A stretch of DNA of 64,000 nucleotides from NCBI GenBank assembly GCA_035548375.1, contig DASZTG010000065.1, forward strand, positions 1 through 64,000, read 5' to 3'. The notes under the pieces are model-generated. The model was given only the letters and a program-made list of their open reading frames with translations. It made no database searches and was not told the DNA's origin. The stretch's first letter is position 1. Each line of letters starts with the position of its first letter. This document shows positions 27,540-36,142 of this stretch, in pieces. The position numbers were made by a program, and so were the translations under genes. The DNA comes from JACQAP01 sp035548375. GTDB lineage: Bacteria; Pseudomonadota; Gammaproteobacteria; Burkholderiales; JACQAP01.

Positions 27540-28225
27540 GCGCGACGGCAACGGCATTGGTCGTCGAGGACGAAAAGCAGATTCGTCGTTTCGTGCGCGC
27601 GGCACTCGAAGGCGAGGGCCACAGGGTGTTCGAGGCGGAAACCGCCAAAAGGGGGCTCATCGAAGCCGTCACGCGCAAGCCCGACCTGGTCGTGCTCGAC
27701 CTCGGCCTGCCGGATCTGGACGGCGTGGACTTCATTCGCGAATTGCGCGGCTGGAGCGCCATGCCCGTCATCGTGCTGTCCGCTCGCGTCGACGAGTCCG
27801 ACAAGATCCGCGCGCTGGATGCAGGCGCGGACGACTATCTGACCAAGCCGTTCGGCGTGGGCGAACTGCTGGCGCGCGTGCGCGTCGCCCTGCGGCGCAT
27901 CGCGGCCGGGCCGGATGGCAAGGCAGTCGTGGAGTTCGGCGACGTGCGCGTGGACCTGGCCGGCCACGTCGTCACGCGCGGCGGCGCCGCCGTTCATCTC
28001 ACGGCGCTGGAGTTTCGTCTGCTCTCGGTGCTCGCCCGCAACCCCGGCAAGGTCATGACGCATCGCCAGCTATTGCGCGACGTGTGGGGGCCGTCGCACG
28101 TCGAGCAAGCGCATTACCTGCGCATCTACATGGCGCAGTTGCGCCACAAGCTCGAAGACGATCCTGCGCAGCCGCGCCACCTGCTCACGGAAACCGGCGT
28201 CGGCTATCGGCTGGCCGGCGACTGA
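27536..28225 (+). CDS. kdpE: KdpE response regulator (OmpR family)
   Basis: A 229-aa protein: a receiver domain with acidic pocket Glu11/Asp12, phosphorylation site Asp55 (VVLDLGLPD), Thr/Ser in the VLSAR stretch and Lys in LTKPF, then an OmpR/PhoB winged helix (LTALEFRLLSVLARNPGKVMTHRQLLRDVWG). Phosphorylated by KdpD, it activates kdp. ATG 27536 overlaps the kdpD stop (ATGA). Last gene of the kdp operon, facing the convergent amidase gene 30 bases away. Confidence 0.95.
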   Translation: MSATATALVVEDEKQIRRFVRAALEGEGHRVFEAETAKRGLIEAVTRKPDLVVLDLGLPDLDGVDFIRELRGWSAMPVIVLSARVDESDKIRALDAGADDYLTKPFGVGELLARVRVALRRIAAGPDGKAVVEFGDVRVDLAGHVVTRGGAAVHLTALEFRLLSVLARNPGKVMTHRQLLRDVWGPSHVEQAHYLRIYMAQLRHKLEDDPAQPRHLLTETGVGYRLAGD

Positions 28226-28255
28226 AGGCAGTCGGCGCGGAGCCGCAATGGCGGC

Positions 28256-28969
28256 TCAAGCCCTGGGCAGCTTGACTCGCAATGCCTTCAGCGTTTGCGC
28301 ACCGGCTTCGCCGTCGGCCACCAGCCCGGCGCCGAGCTGGAAAGCGTGGACGGCGGCGGCGGTCTGCGGTCCGTAGCTGCCGTCGATTTTTCCGGGATTG
28401 CAATCGCGCGCCTTCAGCGCGCGCTGCAATTGCTTCACGATGGCGCCGGTCATCGGCGGCTTGCGCAGTCGCAACACCAAGGCCGGGGCGGCGACGGCCG
28501 CCGGCGCGGGCGGCCCGGCGACGTAGTCGATGCCGGGAACGAGGATGCCGGTATCCCAGCGCCGGTTCGCGATCGTCGAAGCGATGACACCATCGTTGCT
28601 AGAATGGGCCTCCACGGTGCCGCCCTTGCCGTCGGAAATCACGATATGCCCGACCAGTCCGGCCGCGGGATAGCGCAGCAGGAACGCGCCGGGAGTGGCA
28701 GTGGCCGCGGCAACCGGTATTTTCTTTCCCAGCGCTTCGGCATCGCGTTGCCAGTAGCCGGTGTAGGCATCGGCGATCGCCGGGTCGCCGCTGTTCTTGA
28801 GGCATCCGTAGAGCACGCCGGCGGCCTGGTACACGCACCAGCTCGCGAATTCGGCGCAATCCCACGGGCCGGTCCAGCCGGCGTTGTTCTTGGGCGCGCT
28901 CGCGCCGAGGATGTAGCGCTCGCCGATGTGCTTTCGCGCGATGCGAACGATGTCGGAACCCTTGCTCAC
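28256..28969 (-). CDS. NlpC/P60- or CHAP-like amidase with C-terminal peptidoglycan-binding domain
   Basis: A 237-aa protein. Residues 1-150 look like a papain-like cell-wall amidase/endopeptidase with candidate nucleophile Cys38 (GPWDCAEFASW) and catalytic His108 (LVGHIVISDG), with His122 close behind. Residues ~165-235 form a PG_binding_1 helical domain (IVKQLQRALKARDCNPGKIDGSYGPQT). There is no signal peptide, so it stays in the cytoplasm, is released by lysis, or uses a non-Sec route. The start is GTG 28969, backed by GGGAGG six bases upstream. It is the third gene in a unit with the small protein and the C25-like protease. Substrate and role are unproven. Confidence 0.75.
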   Translation of the reverse strand: MSKGSDIVRIARKHIGERYILGASAPKNNAGWTGPWDCAEFASWCVYQAAGVLYGCLKNSGDPAIADAYTGYWQRDAEALGKKIPVAAATATPGAFLLRYPAAGLVGHIVISDGKGGTVEAHSSNDGVIASTIANRRWDTGILVPGIDYVAGPPAPAAVAAPALVLRLRKPPMTGAIVKQLQRALKARDCNPGKIDGSYGPQTAAAVHAFQLGAGLVADGEAGAQTLKALRVKLPRA

Positions 28970-29012
28970 CTTTGCCTCCCTTGCGAACGAGTCCGCCGCA
29001 ATCCCCGGCGGC

Positions 29013-29240
29013 TCAGTCTTCGATTTCCCATTTGTCGAGAAAAAATTCCGCGCCGTCGACTTCGCCTTCGACGCGGACGTTGCGATTTTCCAGCCCGGCG
29101 AGGCCCTCGTCGCGGAACGGGTTTCCGCCGCGCCGGCGCAACTTGTATTCCGCGCTGGGGGTCACCAGCATGAACGCGTCGTGCTCGCTCTTGGTTCCGC
29201 GCCGCACGGTCTTCAGCCTGACGACTCCCCTGAGCTTCAT
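29013..29240 (-). CDS. Small conserved-looking protein of unknown function
   Basis: A 75-aa, strongly charged, probably all-beta protein (MKLRGVVRLKTVRRGTKSEH...EVDGAEFFLDKWEIED). Alternating hydrophobic residues and a VRVEGEVDG strand suggest a small barrel such as an OB-like fold. It has no signal peptide or membrane helix. It begins six bases after the protease stop and ends 43 bases before the amidase start, so it is almost certainly co-transcribed with both. I do not recognise a family. A chaperone, inhibitor or immunity role is conceivable from its position only. Confidence 0.6.
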   Translation of the reverse strand: MKLRGVVRLKTVRRGTKSEHDAFMLVTPSAEYKLRRRGGNPFRDEGLAGLENRNVRVEGEVDGAEFFLDKWEIED

Positions 29241-29246
29241 GTCCGG

Positions 29247-30794
29247 TCAGCGGCTGCGCAGGCGGCGCAGGTGCAGCAGCCGGCCGCCCTCGGCAGTGGC
29301 GACGATGGCGACGGCGCGCGGCAGGTTTTTCGCGCGGGCGCGAGTCCCGGGGCCGTTTGCGCTCAGCAGCACGTGAACCGTGCGGTGGTCGCCCTGGCCG
29401 GGCGCGCGCGCCTTCGGCGCCACGCGGAAATGCAGTTCGACGCCGGCTTTCACCTCGGACTCCCGCGCGGCCCCGCGCAGCGCCTTCGCGACCTCAGCGG
29501 AAGGCTTGACGCGATGGTCCGCGCGCCTGGTCGCGGGCAGCGTGCGCTGCAGGTTCGTGCCGACTCGGCGCAGGCGATCGCGACGCAGCAGCCGCGGCCC
29601 GGCATCCTTCGATTTTGCGAAAGCCGCCTTGAACGATTTGGTGTTGTTGAGCGCGTGCGGCGTGACTTCAGCCGGATGGACGGAAGGATCACCGAGCAGG
29701 TAGAACTGCGCCAGCGTCTTCAGATCGACCGGGCTCAGGTGCGAATACTGTCCCGAGAATTGCTGGCGCGCCTCGAGCGTCGCGCGGCCCAGCGAGCTGC
29801 CGTCCATCACCGCGTTCAGGAAGTAGCGGCAGATGAGGTCCGCCGAGCTGTTGCCCGACGAAGGCCCGTAGGCGATGGTGGTGCTGCCGAACACGCCGTA
29901 TGCGCCTTCGCCGAGATACGTATAGGCGATGCCGGCCTGTCCCTGCGTCTTGGCGGGATCGTACATCTCGGCGCCATAGCAGCACTCCGCCGCCAGCACC
30001 GTGCCCGCCTTGATCTTGCCCGCCAGCAGGGCGGCGTCGTGCGCGGTCGGATATTCCTCCTTGCGCGGCGGCTGGCCGTAGTACTGCGTGTCGCGATGGC
30101 CGCCGTGGCAATTGATGAAGTGCGCGAGCGGCGACAATTCGCCCATGGTCCACTTCGGGCCCTTCGGCGGCGCCGTGCGCAAATCGCTGACGCCGCCGAA
30201 GAGCTTGGTCATGGTCTGGCTGGTCGAATTGCGCCAGGCCAGGGTCGACAAGCCGAAGTAGCGCTTGTAGGCGGCTGCCGGCAGCGTCTTGTAGCCGGTC
30301 GCCACCCGCAACAGCTTGAGCAGGTATTTCGGATCACGCGCGCCGACCAGGTCGGGCAGGCGCCCCACCACTCGCGTCGGCCCGACGAATCGATTGGCGT
30401 CCAGGCTGTACCCGGCGTCGCAGGCGTACGGAAGGTCGCTCGGAACCAGCCGATCGTCGTCGTCGCCGCCCGGTTCCCACACCGGGTTCTTCAGCGGAAC
30501 GAGCGGAACGACGTCGCTCGCGCCGAGGATCATGATGTAGTCGGGTTGCTCGCGATCGTGGATGGCGTCGATGGCCGACTTCGCGGCGCGGGCGTTTTCG
30601 GCCGATGCGACCGGCTTGCCGTAGCGCGACATGTCCGCCCGGGAATCGATGGCGACCACGCGGGTGGAAAGCCCGCGTTTCGCATCCGCCCTGATCATCG
30701 CATCCAGCGCGGCGGCGATTCTTGCGAAGCCGTCCGCGCCGTATTTCGCGCGCAGCGCCTTCGCATTGGTCACGATTGCCTTGTCGGTTGCCAT
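29247..30794 (-). CDS. C25 (gingipain)-like clan CD cysteine peptidase
   Basis: A 515-aa protein with a caspase-like catalytic arrangement. A hydrophobic strand ending HFINCHGGH supplies candidate catalytic His230 (or His233). Another strand, VLAAECCYGAEMYDP, supplies candidate Cys271 or Cys272. A C25-typical LLGDPSVHP follows (~366-374). An upstream PDYIMILGASDVVPL segment matches the C25 subdomain. Residues ~390-515 are basic, rich in Arg/Ala, and look like a separate domain. There is no signal peptide, unlike secreted gingipains. ATG 30794 is chosen over the preceding GTG because AGGAG then has proper spacing. It leads a three-gene operon with a small protein and an amidase. Activity is inferred from motifs. 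Confidence 0.72.
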   Translation of the reverse strand: MATDKAIVTNAKALRAKYGADGFARIAAALDAMIRADAKRGLSTRVVAIDSRADMSRYGKPVASAENARAAKSAIDAIHDREQPDYIMILGASDVVPLVPLKNPVWEPGGDDDDRLVPSDLPYACDAGYSLDANRFVGPTRVVGRLPDLVGARDPKYLLKLLRVATGYKTLPAAAYKRYFGLSTLAWRNSTSQTMTKLFGGVSDLRTAPPKGPKWTMGELSPLAHFINCHGGHRDTQYYGQPPRKEEYPTAHDAALLAGKIKAGTVLAAECCYGAEMYDPAKTQGQAGIAYTYLGEGAYGVFGSTTIAYGPSSGNSSADLICRYFLNAVMDGSSLGRATLEARQQFSGQYSHLSPVDLKTLAQFYLLGDPSVHPAEVTPHALNNTKSFKAAFAKSKDAGPRLLRRDRLRRVGTNLQRTLPATRRADHRVKPSAEVAKALRGAARESEVKAGVELHFRVAPKARAPGQGDHRTVHVLLSANGPGTRARAKNLPRAVAIVATAEGGRLLHLRRLRSR

Positions 30795-31143
30795 CACCGT
30801 CTCCTGGATGAAGTTCCCTGGCGGATTGTGCGGCCACTGCGCGCCAAGCCCGCCGGAACTTCGACTCTGCTCCGGCGCGCCCGAGCTTTCAAGCGCCGCG
30901 TTCGCTCAAATGTCGCAGCGGGACCCCGGCATGCCAAAAGCAGCATCCCAAACACTGAAAATTTCATTAGATCGCTATATCGAAGGCCTCTAGTATCACG
31001 CCAGCGTCCGCTTTTGCGCCCGCGTGAAAAGCGGGAGCCAGCGGCGCGAACTGGCTAGCAACGGGTCGTTCCGCGAAATCCGCGGACAACCTCGGTGCGA
31101 CATTGCTCCAAGAGAAGACCAAACCAACGACTGAGGAGAAACC
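30795..31143. promoter_or_regulatory. Divergent regulatory region, protease operon / sugar-import locus
   Basis: About 350 bases without a gene. Near the ytfQ end there are two short inverted repeats: AGCCAG (31036-31041) with CTGGCT (31051-31056), and TCCGCG (31070-31075) with CGCGGA (31081-31086). They are candidate operators for a sugar-responsive regulator. GAGGAG lies just before the ytfQ ATG. An AT-richer stretch at about 30955-30985 may hold a promoter. Nothing else is recognisable. Confidence 0.4.
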
Positions 31144-32109
31144 ATGAACAAGTTCAGACGCTCTGCAATCGCCGCCCTGCTAGGCGCGGGACTGGGGCTG
31201 TTCGCCACCCTGGGCGCAGCCGCGGACAAGGCGATCACGCTGGGCTTTGCGCAGATCGGCGCCGAAAGCGAATGGCGTACCGCCAACTCGGAATCGATCA
31301 AGAGTTCCGCCAAGGAATCGGGCATCAACCTGAAGTTCTCCGACGCGCAGCAAAAGCAGGAGAACCAGATCAAGGCCATCCGTTCCTACATCGCGCAGAA
31401 AGTGGACGTGATCGCGTTCTCGCCGGTGGTCGAGACGGGCTGGGGCACCGTGCTGCGCGAAGCCAAGGCGGCAAAGATCCCGGTCATCCTGACCGACCGC
31501 ACCGTCGACGAGAAGGATACGTCCCTGTGGGTGACCTTCATGGGCTCGGACTTCCTCGAGGAGGGCCGCAAGGCCGGCCGCTGGCTGGTCGAGAACAAGA
31601 AGGGCGCGAAGGGCGACGTCAACATCGTCGAGCTGCAGGGCACGGTGGGCTCGGGACCTGCCATCGACCGCAAGAGGGGCTTCGAGGAAATCATCAAGTC
31701 CGACCCGAAGTTCAAGATCATCCGCTCGCAGACCGGGGACTTCACGCGCGCCAAGGGCAAGGAAGTCATGGAGGCCTTCCTCAAGGCCGAGGGCAAGAAG
31801 ATCAACGTGCTCTACGCGCACAACGACGACATGGCCATAGGCGCCATCCAGGCGATCGAGGAAGCGGGCCTGAAGCCGGGCAAGGACATCACCATCATCT
31901 CGGTCGACGCCGTCAAGGGCGCGTTCGAGGCGATGATCGCCGGGAAGCTCAATGTTTCCGTCGAGTGCAGCCCGCTGCTGGGACCGCAGCTCATGGAGAC
32001 GGTGAAGGACGTAGTCGCCGGCAAGCCCGTGCCCAAGCGCATCGTGACCAAGGAAGGCATCTTCCCCGCCGAGGTTGCCGCCAAGGAATTCCCGAACCGC
32101 AAGTACTGA
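31144..32109 (+). CDS. ytfQ: Galactofuranose-type ABC transporter substrate-binding protein
   Basis: A 321-aa periplasmic-binding protein of the PBP4/ribose-type family. A Sec signal peptide ends near GAAA (about residue 27). Hallmarks shared with E. coli YtfQ include QQKQENQIKAIRSYIAQKVD, SPVVETGW, VELQGTVGSGPAIDRK-type and SGDFTR/QTGDFTRAKGKEVMEAF followed by YAHNDDMAIGAIQA. YtfQ binds galactofuranose and galactopyranose. It leads the sugar-import locus and is 138 bases from chvE, with a stem-loop in the gap; its cognate YtfR/YtfT/YjfF genes are further downstream. Confidence 0.9.
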   Translation: MNKFRRSAIAALLGAGLGLFATLGAAADKAITLGFAQIGAESEWRTANSESIKSSAKESGINLKFSDAQQKQENQIKAIRSYIAQKVDVIAFSPVVETGWGTVLREAKAAKIPVILTDRTVDEKDTSLWVTFMGSDFLEEGRKAGRWLVENKKGAKGDVNIVELQGTVGSGPAIDRKRGFEEIIKSDPKFKIIRSQTGDFTRAKGKEVMEAFLKAEGKKINVLYAHNDDMAIGAIQAIEEAGLKPGKDITIISVDAVKGAFEAMIAGKLNVSVECSPLLGPQLMETVKDVVAGKPVPKRIVTKEGIFPAEVAAKEFPNRKY

Positions 32110-32145
32110 AGCCCCGTTCCGGCGGACTTCGTGCCAAACTGGACA

Positions 32146-32173
32146 GGCGGGATTCGCTGTTGCGAACTCCGCC
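32146..32173 (+). other. Stem-loop between ytfQ and chvE
   Basis: A 12-bp stem with one A-C mismatch and one G-T pair: GGCGGGATTCGC (32146-32157) and GCGAACTCCGCC (32162-32173) around a TGTT loop. There is no T-run, so it is not a classic terminator. It may stabilise the ytfQ mRNA end or reduce read-through. Confidence 0.5.
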
Positions 32174-32246
32174 CGTTCGCATGAGGCGGGACGCGATGCA
32201 GCGGCGGTCGAACGCCGCGCGAAAAGACAATCAAGAGGAGACTCTC

Positions 32247-33311
32247 GTGAATAAATTTCTATCCGTGGTTACCGGCCTCGTCCTCGGACTGGCCGTAGCA
32301 CTGCCGCAGTCCCTTGCGGCAGACAAGGGCATGATCGGCATCTCGATGCCCACCAAGTCGTCCGCACGCTGGATATCCGACGGCGCGAGCATGGTCAAGT
32401 ACTTCAAGGAAAAGGGCTACACGCCGGACCTGCAGTACGCGGAAGACGACATCCCGAACCAGCTTGCCCAGGTCGAGAACATGATCACCAAGGGCGCCAA
32501 GGTGCTGGTGATCGCGGCGATCGACGGCACCACGCTTTCCGGCGCGCTGCAGAAGGCCGCCGACAAAGGGGTCAAGGTCATCGCGTACGACCGCCTGATC
32601 CGCGGCTCCAAGAACGTCGATTACTACACTACGTTCGACAACTTCCAGGTCGGCGTGCTGCAGGCCACCTCGCTGGTCGACGCGCTGGGCCTGAAGCAGG
32701 GCAAGGGGCCGTTCAACATCGAGCTGTTCGGTGGCTCGCCTGACGACAACAACGCCTTCTTCTTCTACGACGGCGCGATGTCCGTGCTCAAGCCTTACAT
32801 CGACTCCGGCAAGCTGGTGGTGCGCAGCAAGCAGATGGGCATGGACAAGGTCGGCACCTTGCGCTGGGACGGCGCGGTCGCGCAGGCGCGCATGGACAAC
32901 CTGCTGTCGGCCTTCTACGGCAAGGACAAGGTGAACGCCGTGCTGTCGCCTTACGACGGCCTGTCGATCGGCATCCTGTCGTCCTTGAAAGGCGTGGGCT
33001 ATTGCACGGCGCAGCAACCCTGCCCGTACGTCAGCGGCCAGGACGCGGAAGTGCCGTCGGTCAAGTCCATGCTGCGCGGCGAGCAGTACTCGACCGTGTT
33101 CAAGGACACGCGCGAGCTCGCCAAGGTGACCGTCCAGCTGGTGGACGACGTGCTCGCCGGCAAGAAGCCGCAGATCAACGACACCAAGACCTACAACAAC
33201 GGCATCAAGGTGGTGCCTTCCTACCTGCTCAAGCCGGTGGCGGTGGACAAGACCAACTGGAAGCACATCCTGGTCGACAGCGGCTACTACACCGAAGCGC
33301 AGCTGAAGTAG
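32247..33311 (+). CDS. chvE: ChvE-type multiple monosaccharide-binding protein
   Basis: A 354-aa periplasmic binding protein with a signal peptide ending near SLAA (about residue 25). Long segments match Agrobacterium ChvE as I recall it: ISMPTKSSARWI, DDIPNQLAQVENM, YDRLIRGS, FNIELFGGSPDDNNAFFFY and VLSPYDGLSIGI. ChvE binds several sugars (glucose, galactose, arabinose, xylose and acidic sugars) for the Ggu importer, and in Agrobacterium also signals to VirA. No VirA is seen here. GTG 32247 is the start, with AGAGGAG upstream. The permease genes gguAB follow. Confidence 0.92.
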   Translation: MNKFLSVVTGLVLGLAVALPQSLAADKGMIGISMPTKSSARWISDGASMVKYFKEKGYTPDLQYAEDDIPNQLAQVENMITKGAKVLVIAAIDGTTLSGALQKAADKGVKVIAYDRLIRGSKNVDYYTTFDNFQVGVLQATSLVDALGLKQGKGPFNIELFGGSPDDNNAFFFYDGAMSVLKPYIDSGKLVVRSKQMGMDKVGTLRWDGAVAQARMDNLLSAFYGKDKVNAVLSPYDGLSIGILSSLKGVGYCTAQQPCPYVSGQDAEVPSVKSMLRGEQYSTVFKDTRELAKVTVQLVDDVLAGKKPQINDTKTYNNGIKVVPSYLLKPVAVDKTNWKHILVDSGYYTEAQLK

Positions 33312-33327
33312 GGCTGGGTTCATGGAT

Positions 33328-33360
33328 CGGGCCGGCCGGCGCGTCATGCCGGCCGGCCCG
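33328..33360 (+). other. Strong stem-loop between chvE and gguA
   Basis: A perfect 13-bp all-G+C stem: CGGGCCGGCCGGC (33328-33340) and its complement (33348-33360) around a 7-base loop. It starts 17 bases after the chvE stop and lacks a T-run. In binding-protein importer operons such hairpins commonly protect the upstream mRNA, so that the binding protein is made in excess over the membrane subunits. That role is inferred here. Confidence 0.7.
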
Positions 33361-33385
33361 GCTTCGTCGGGAATACAATCCGGTC

Positions 33386-34933
33386 ATGTCCGCAACCAGC
33401 GCGCACCAACCCATCCTCGAGATGCGCGGCATCGGCAAGTCGTTCCCGGGCGTACGGGCGCTGGCCGACGTCAACCTCGTCGTGAACCGCGGCGAGATCC
33501 ACGGCGTGGTCGGCGAGAACGGGGCGGGCAAGTCGACGCTCATGAAGGTGCTCTCGGGCATCTATCCCTATCCGGAGTACGAAGGCCGCATCGTCTACCA
33601 GGGCGAGGAGCGCCGCTTCAAGGGCATCCACGACAGCGAGAAGCTCGGCATCATCATCATCCACCAGGAGCTGGCCCTGGTGCCGCTGCTGTCCATCGCG
33701 GAAAACATCTTCCTGGGCAACGAGCCGGCCCGGCTGGGCATCATCGACTGGACGCAGGCCTTCACGCGCACGCGCGAATTGCTGGCGAAGGTCGGATTGC
33801 AGGAATCGCCGGCGACGCGGATCACGGACCTCGGCGTGGGCAAGCAGCAGCTCGTCGAAATCGCGAAGGCGCTGTCCAAGGAAGTGAAGTTGCTGATCCT
33901 GGACGAGCCCACCGCCAGCCTGAACGAGACCGACTCGGACGCGCTCCTCGGGCTGCTGGAAGGACTGAAGGCACAGGGGATCAGCTGCATCCTGATCTCG
34001 CACAAGCTCAACGAGGTTGCACGGGTGGCGGACGCCATCACCGTGCTGCGGGACGGCTCGACCATCGAGACCATCGACTGCCGCGAGGCGCCGGCCAGCG
34101 AGAGCCGCATGATTCGCGCGATGGTCGGGCGCGAGATGGACGAGCGCTATCCGCCGCACGAGCCGAAGATCGGCGAGGTGGTGTTCGAGGTCGACGACTG
34201 GCACGCATTCCATCCCATCCACCGGGATCGCGAGGTCATCCGCGGCGTCTCGCTGGCCGTGCGCCGCGGCGAGATCTTCGGCATCGCCGGACTCATGGGC
34301 GCAGGTCGCACCGAGTTCGCCATGAGCCTGTTCGGCCGCAGCTGGGGCCGCGACATCCGCGGTCGCGCGCGGCTGGGCGGCAAGGACATCGACGTGAGCA
34401 CGGTCGCGCGCGCGGTGGAGGCCGGGCTTGCCTACGTGACCGAGGACCGCAAGGCGCTCGGCCTGGTGCTGGGCAACGAAGTCCGGCGCAACGTCACCCT
34501 GGCCAATCTCGAAGCGGTATCGACCGCGGGCGTGATCGACGACGGGCGTGAATACGCCGTGGCCGGCGACTTCCGCAACCGCTTGCGCATCCGCTGCGCG
34601 AGCGTGTTCCAGCCGGTGGTGAATCTCTCCGGCGGCAACCAGCAGAAGGTCGTGCTCTCCAAGTGGCTGTTCGCCGATCCGGAAGTGCTGATCCTCGACG
34701 AGCCCACGCGCGGCATCGACGTCGGCGCCAAGTACGAGATCTATTCGCTCGTCAACGCGCTGGCCGACGCCGGCAAGTGCATCATCCTGATTTCCTCCGA
34801 GATGCCGGAGCTGCTCGGCATGTGCGACCGCATCGCGGTCATGAACAACGGCCGCTTCGTCGCGGAATTTCCGCGCGGCCAGGCCAGCCAGGAAAAGATC
34901 ATGCAGGCCATCGTCGACGACCAGCTCAATTGA
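33386..34933 (+). CDS. gguA: Multiple monosaccharide ABC transporter ATP-binding protein (GguA/MmsA-like)
   Basis: A 515-aa sugar-importer ATPase with two fused nucleotide-binding domains. The first has Walker A GENGAGKST, signature region LGVGKQQLVEIAKAL and Walker B LLILDEPTASL. The second has GLMGAGRTE in place of a canonical Walker A, then LSGGNQQKV and VLILDEPTRGID. A degenerate second Walker A is usual in this family. ATG 33386 follows the hairpin. The product pairs with ChvE and the permease encoded five bases downstream. Confidence 0.9.
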   Translation: MSATSAHQPILEMRGIGKSFPGVRALADVNLVVNRGEIHGVVGENGAGKSTLMKVLSGIYPYPEYEGRIVYQGEERRFKGIHDSEKLGIIIIHQELALVPLLSIAENIFLGNEPARLGIIDWTQAFTRTRELLAKVGLQESPATRITDLGVGKQQLVEIAKALSKEVKLLILDEPTASLNETDSDALLGLLEGLKAQGISCILISHKLNEVARVADAITVLRDGSTIETIDCREAPASESRMIRAMVGREMDERYPPHEPKIGEVVFEVDDWHAFHPIHRDREVIRGVSLAVRRGEIFGIAGLMGAGRTEFAMSLFGRSWGRDIRGRARLGGKDIDVSTVARAVEAGLAYVTEDRKALGLVLGNEVRRNVTLANLEAVSTAGVIDDGREYAVAGDFRNRLRIRCASVFQPVVNLSGGNQQKVVLSKWLFADPEVLILDEPTRGIDVGAKYEIYSLVNALADAGKCIILISSEMPELLGMCDRIAVMNNGRFVAEFPRGQASQEKIMQAIVDDQLN

Positions 34934-34938
34934 CGCCC

Positions 34939-36135
34939 ATGGACACGACCCAATCCGAATCGCAATCGCAGCCCGTGCAGGCCGCCGGCAAGGGCTGGCT
35001 GCGCGGACACCTGCGCGAGTACGGCCTGCTGATCTCGCTCATCGCCATCATGGTGTTCTTCCAGGTCATGACCGACGGCACGCTGATGCAGCCGCTGAAC
35101 CTGACCAACCTGGTGCTGCAGAACAGCTACATCGTGATCATGGCGCTGGGCATGCTGCTGGTGATCGTGGCCGGCCACATCGACCTTTCCGTGGGATCGG
35201 TCAGCGGCTTCGTTGGCGCGCTGGCGGCGATACTGATGGTGACGTGGGGCTGGAACCCCGCGGTTGCCACCCTGGCCTGCCTCGCAGTCGGCGCGCTGAT
35301 CGGCGCGGCGCAAGGCGTGTGGGTCGCCTATTTCCGCATCCCGTCTTTCATCGTGACGCTGGCGGGCATGCTGGTGTTCAAGGGGCTTGCGCTCGCGCTG
35401 TTGCAGGGCCAATCGGTCGGGCCGTTTCCCGAAACCTTCCAGCGCCTGAGCTCGGGTTTCATTCCCGATCCGCTGGAAGGCGACGCGTTGCGGTTGACCT
35501 CGCTCGTGCTCGGCATTGCCGCCGCGCTTGCCATGGTGGTGCTCAAGGTGCGCGGGCGCGCGGCCCAGGCGAAGCATGGCATGCAGACCGAGCCGCTCGC
35601 CGTCTTCGCGATCACGCAGCTCGCCTTTGCCGCCGCGATCGTCTACTTCGCCTGGCTGCTTTCGTCGTACAAGGGCCTGCCTAACGTGCTCATCGTGATG
35701 GTCGTGCTGATCGTCGGCTATGACTTCGTGACGCGACGCTCCACCATCGGTCGTCGCATCTACGCGCTGGGCGGCAACGAAAAGGCGGCGCAACTGTCGG
35801 GCATCAACACCAAGCGCCTGTCCTTCTACACCTTCATCAACATGGGTGTACTGTCCGCGCTCGCCGGCCTGGTTTTCGCGGCCCGCCTGAATACCGCCAC
35901 GCCGAAAGCGGGCCTGGGCTTCGAGCTCGACGTGATCGCCGCATGCTTCATCGGCGGTGCCTCGGCAACCGGCGGCGTCGGCAAGGTGCTCGGCGCGGTG
36001 ATCGGTGCCTTCGTCATGGGCGTCATGAACAACGGCATGTCCATCCTCGGCATCGGCATCGACTACCAGCAGGTCATCAAGGGGCTGGTATTGCTGGCAG
36101 CCGTGGTCATCGACGTCTACAACAAGAACAAGTGA
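34939..36135 (+). CDS. gguB: Multiple monosaccharide ABC transporter permease (GguB/MmsB-like)
   Basis: A 398-aa inner-membrane permease of the BPD_transp_2 family with about ten hydrophobic segments. It has the conserved AGHIDLSVGSVSGF motif in the second/third helix region, RIPSFIVTLAGMLVF, and the cytoplasmic coupling region RRIYALGGNEKAAQLSGI. Its length (~400 aa, longer than RbsC-type permeases because of a central insertion) fits GguB. ATG 34939 lies five bases after the gguA stop. Confidence 0.9.
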   Translation: MDTTQSESQSQPVQAAGKGWLRGHLREYGLLISLIAIMVFFQVMTDGTLMQPLNLTNLVLQNSYIVIMALGMLLVIVAGHIDLSVGSVSGFVGALAAILMVTWGWNPAVATLACLAVGALIGAAQGVWVAYFRIPSFIVTLAGMLVFKGLALALLQGQSVGPFPETFQRLSSGFIPDPLEGDALRLTSLVLGIAAALAMVVLKVRGRAAQAKHGMQTEPLAVFAITQLAFAAAIVYFAWLLSSYKGLPNVLIVMVVLIVGYDFVTRRSTIGRRIYALGGNEKAAQLSGINTKRLSFYTFINMGVLSALAGLVFAARLNTATPKAGLGFELDVIAACFIGGASATGGVGKVLGAVIGAFVMGVMNNGMSILGIGIDYQQVIKGLVLLAAVVIDVYNKNK

Positions 36136-36142
36136 CGCGGCG

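Noticed and set aside
24750..27605. Minus-strand open frame of about 950 codons across kdpD
   Set aside because: Same reason: shadow of kdpD in GC-rich DNA.
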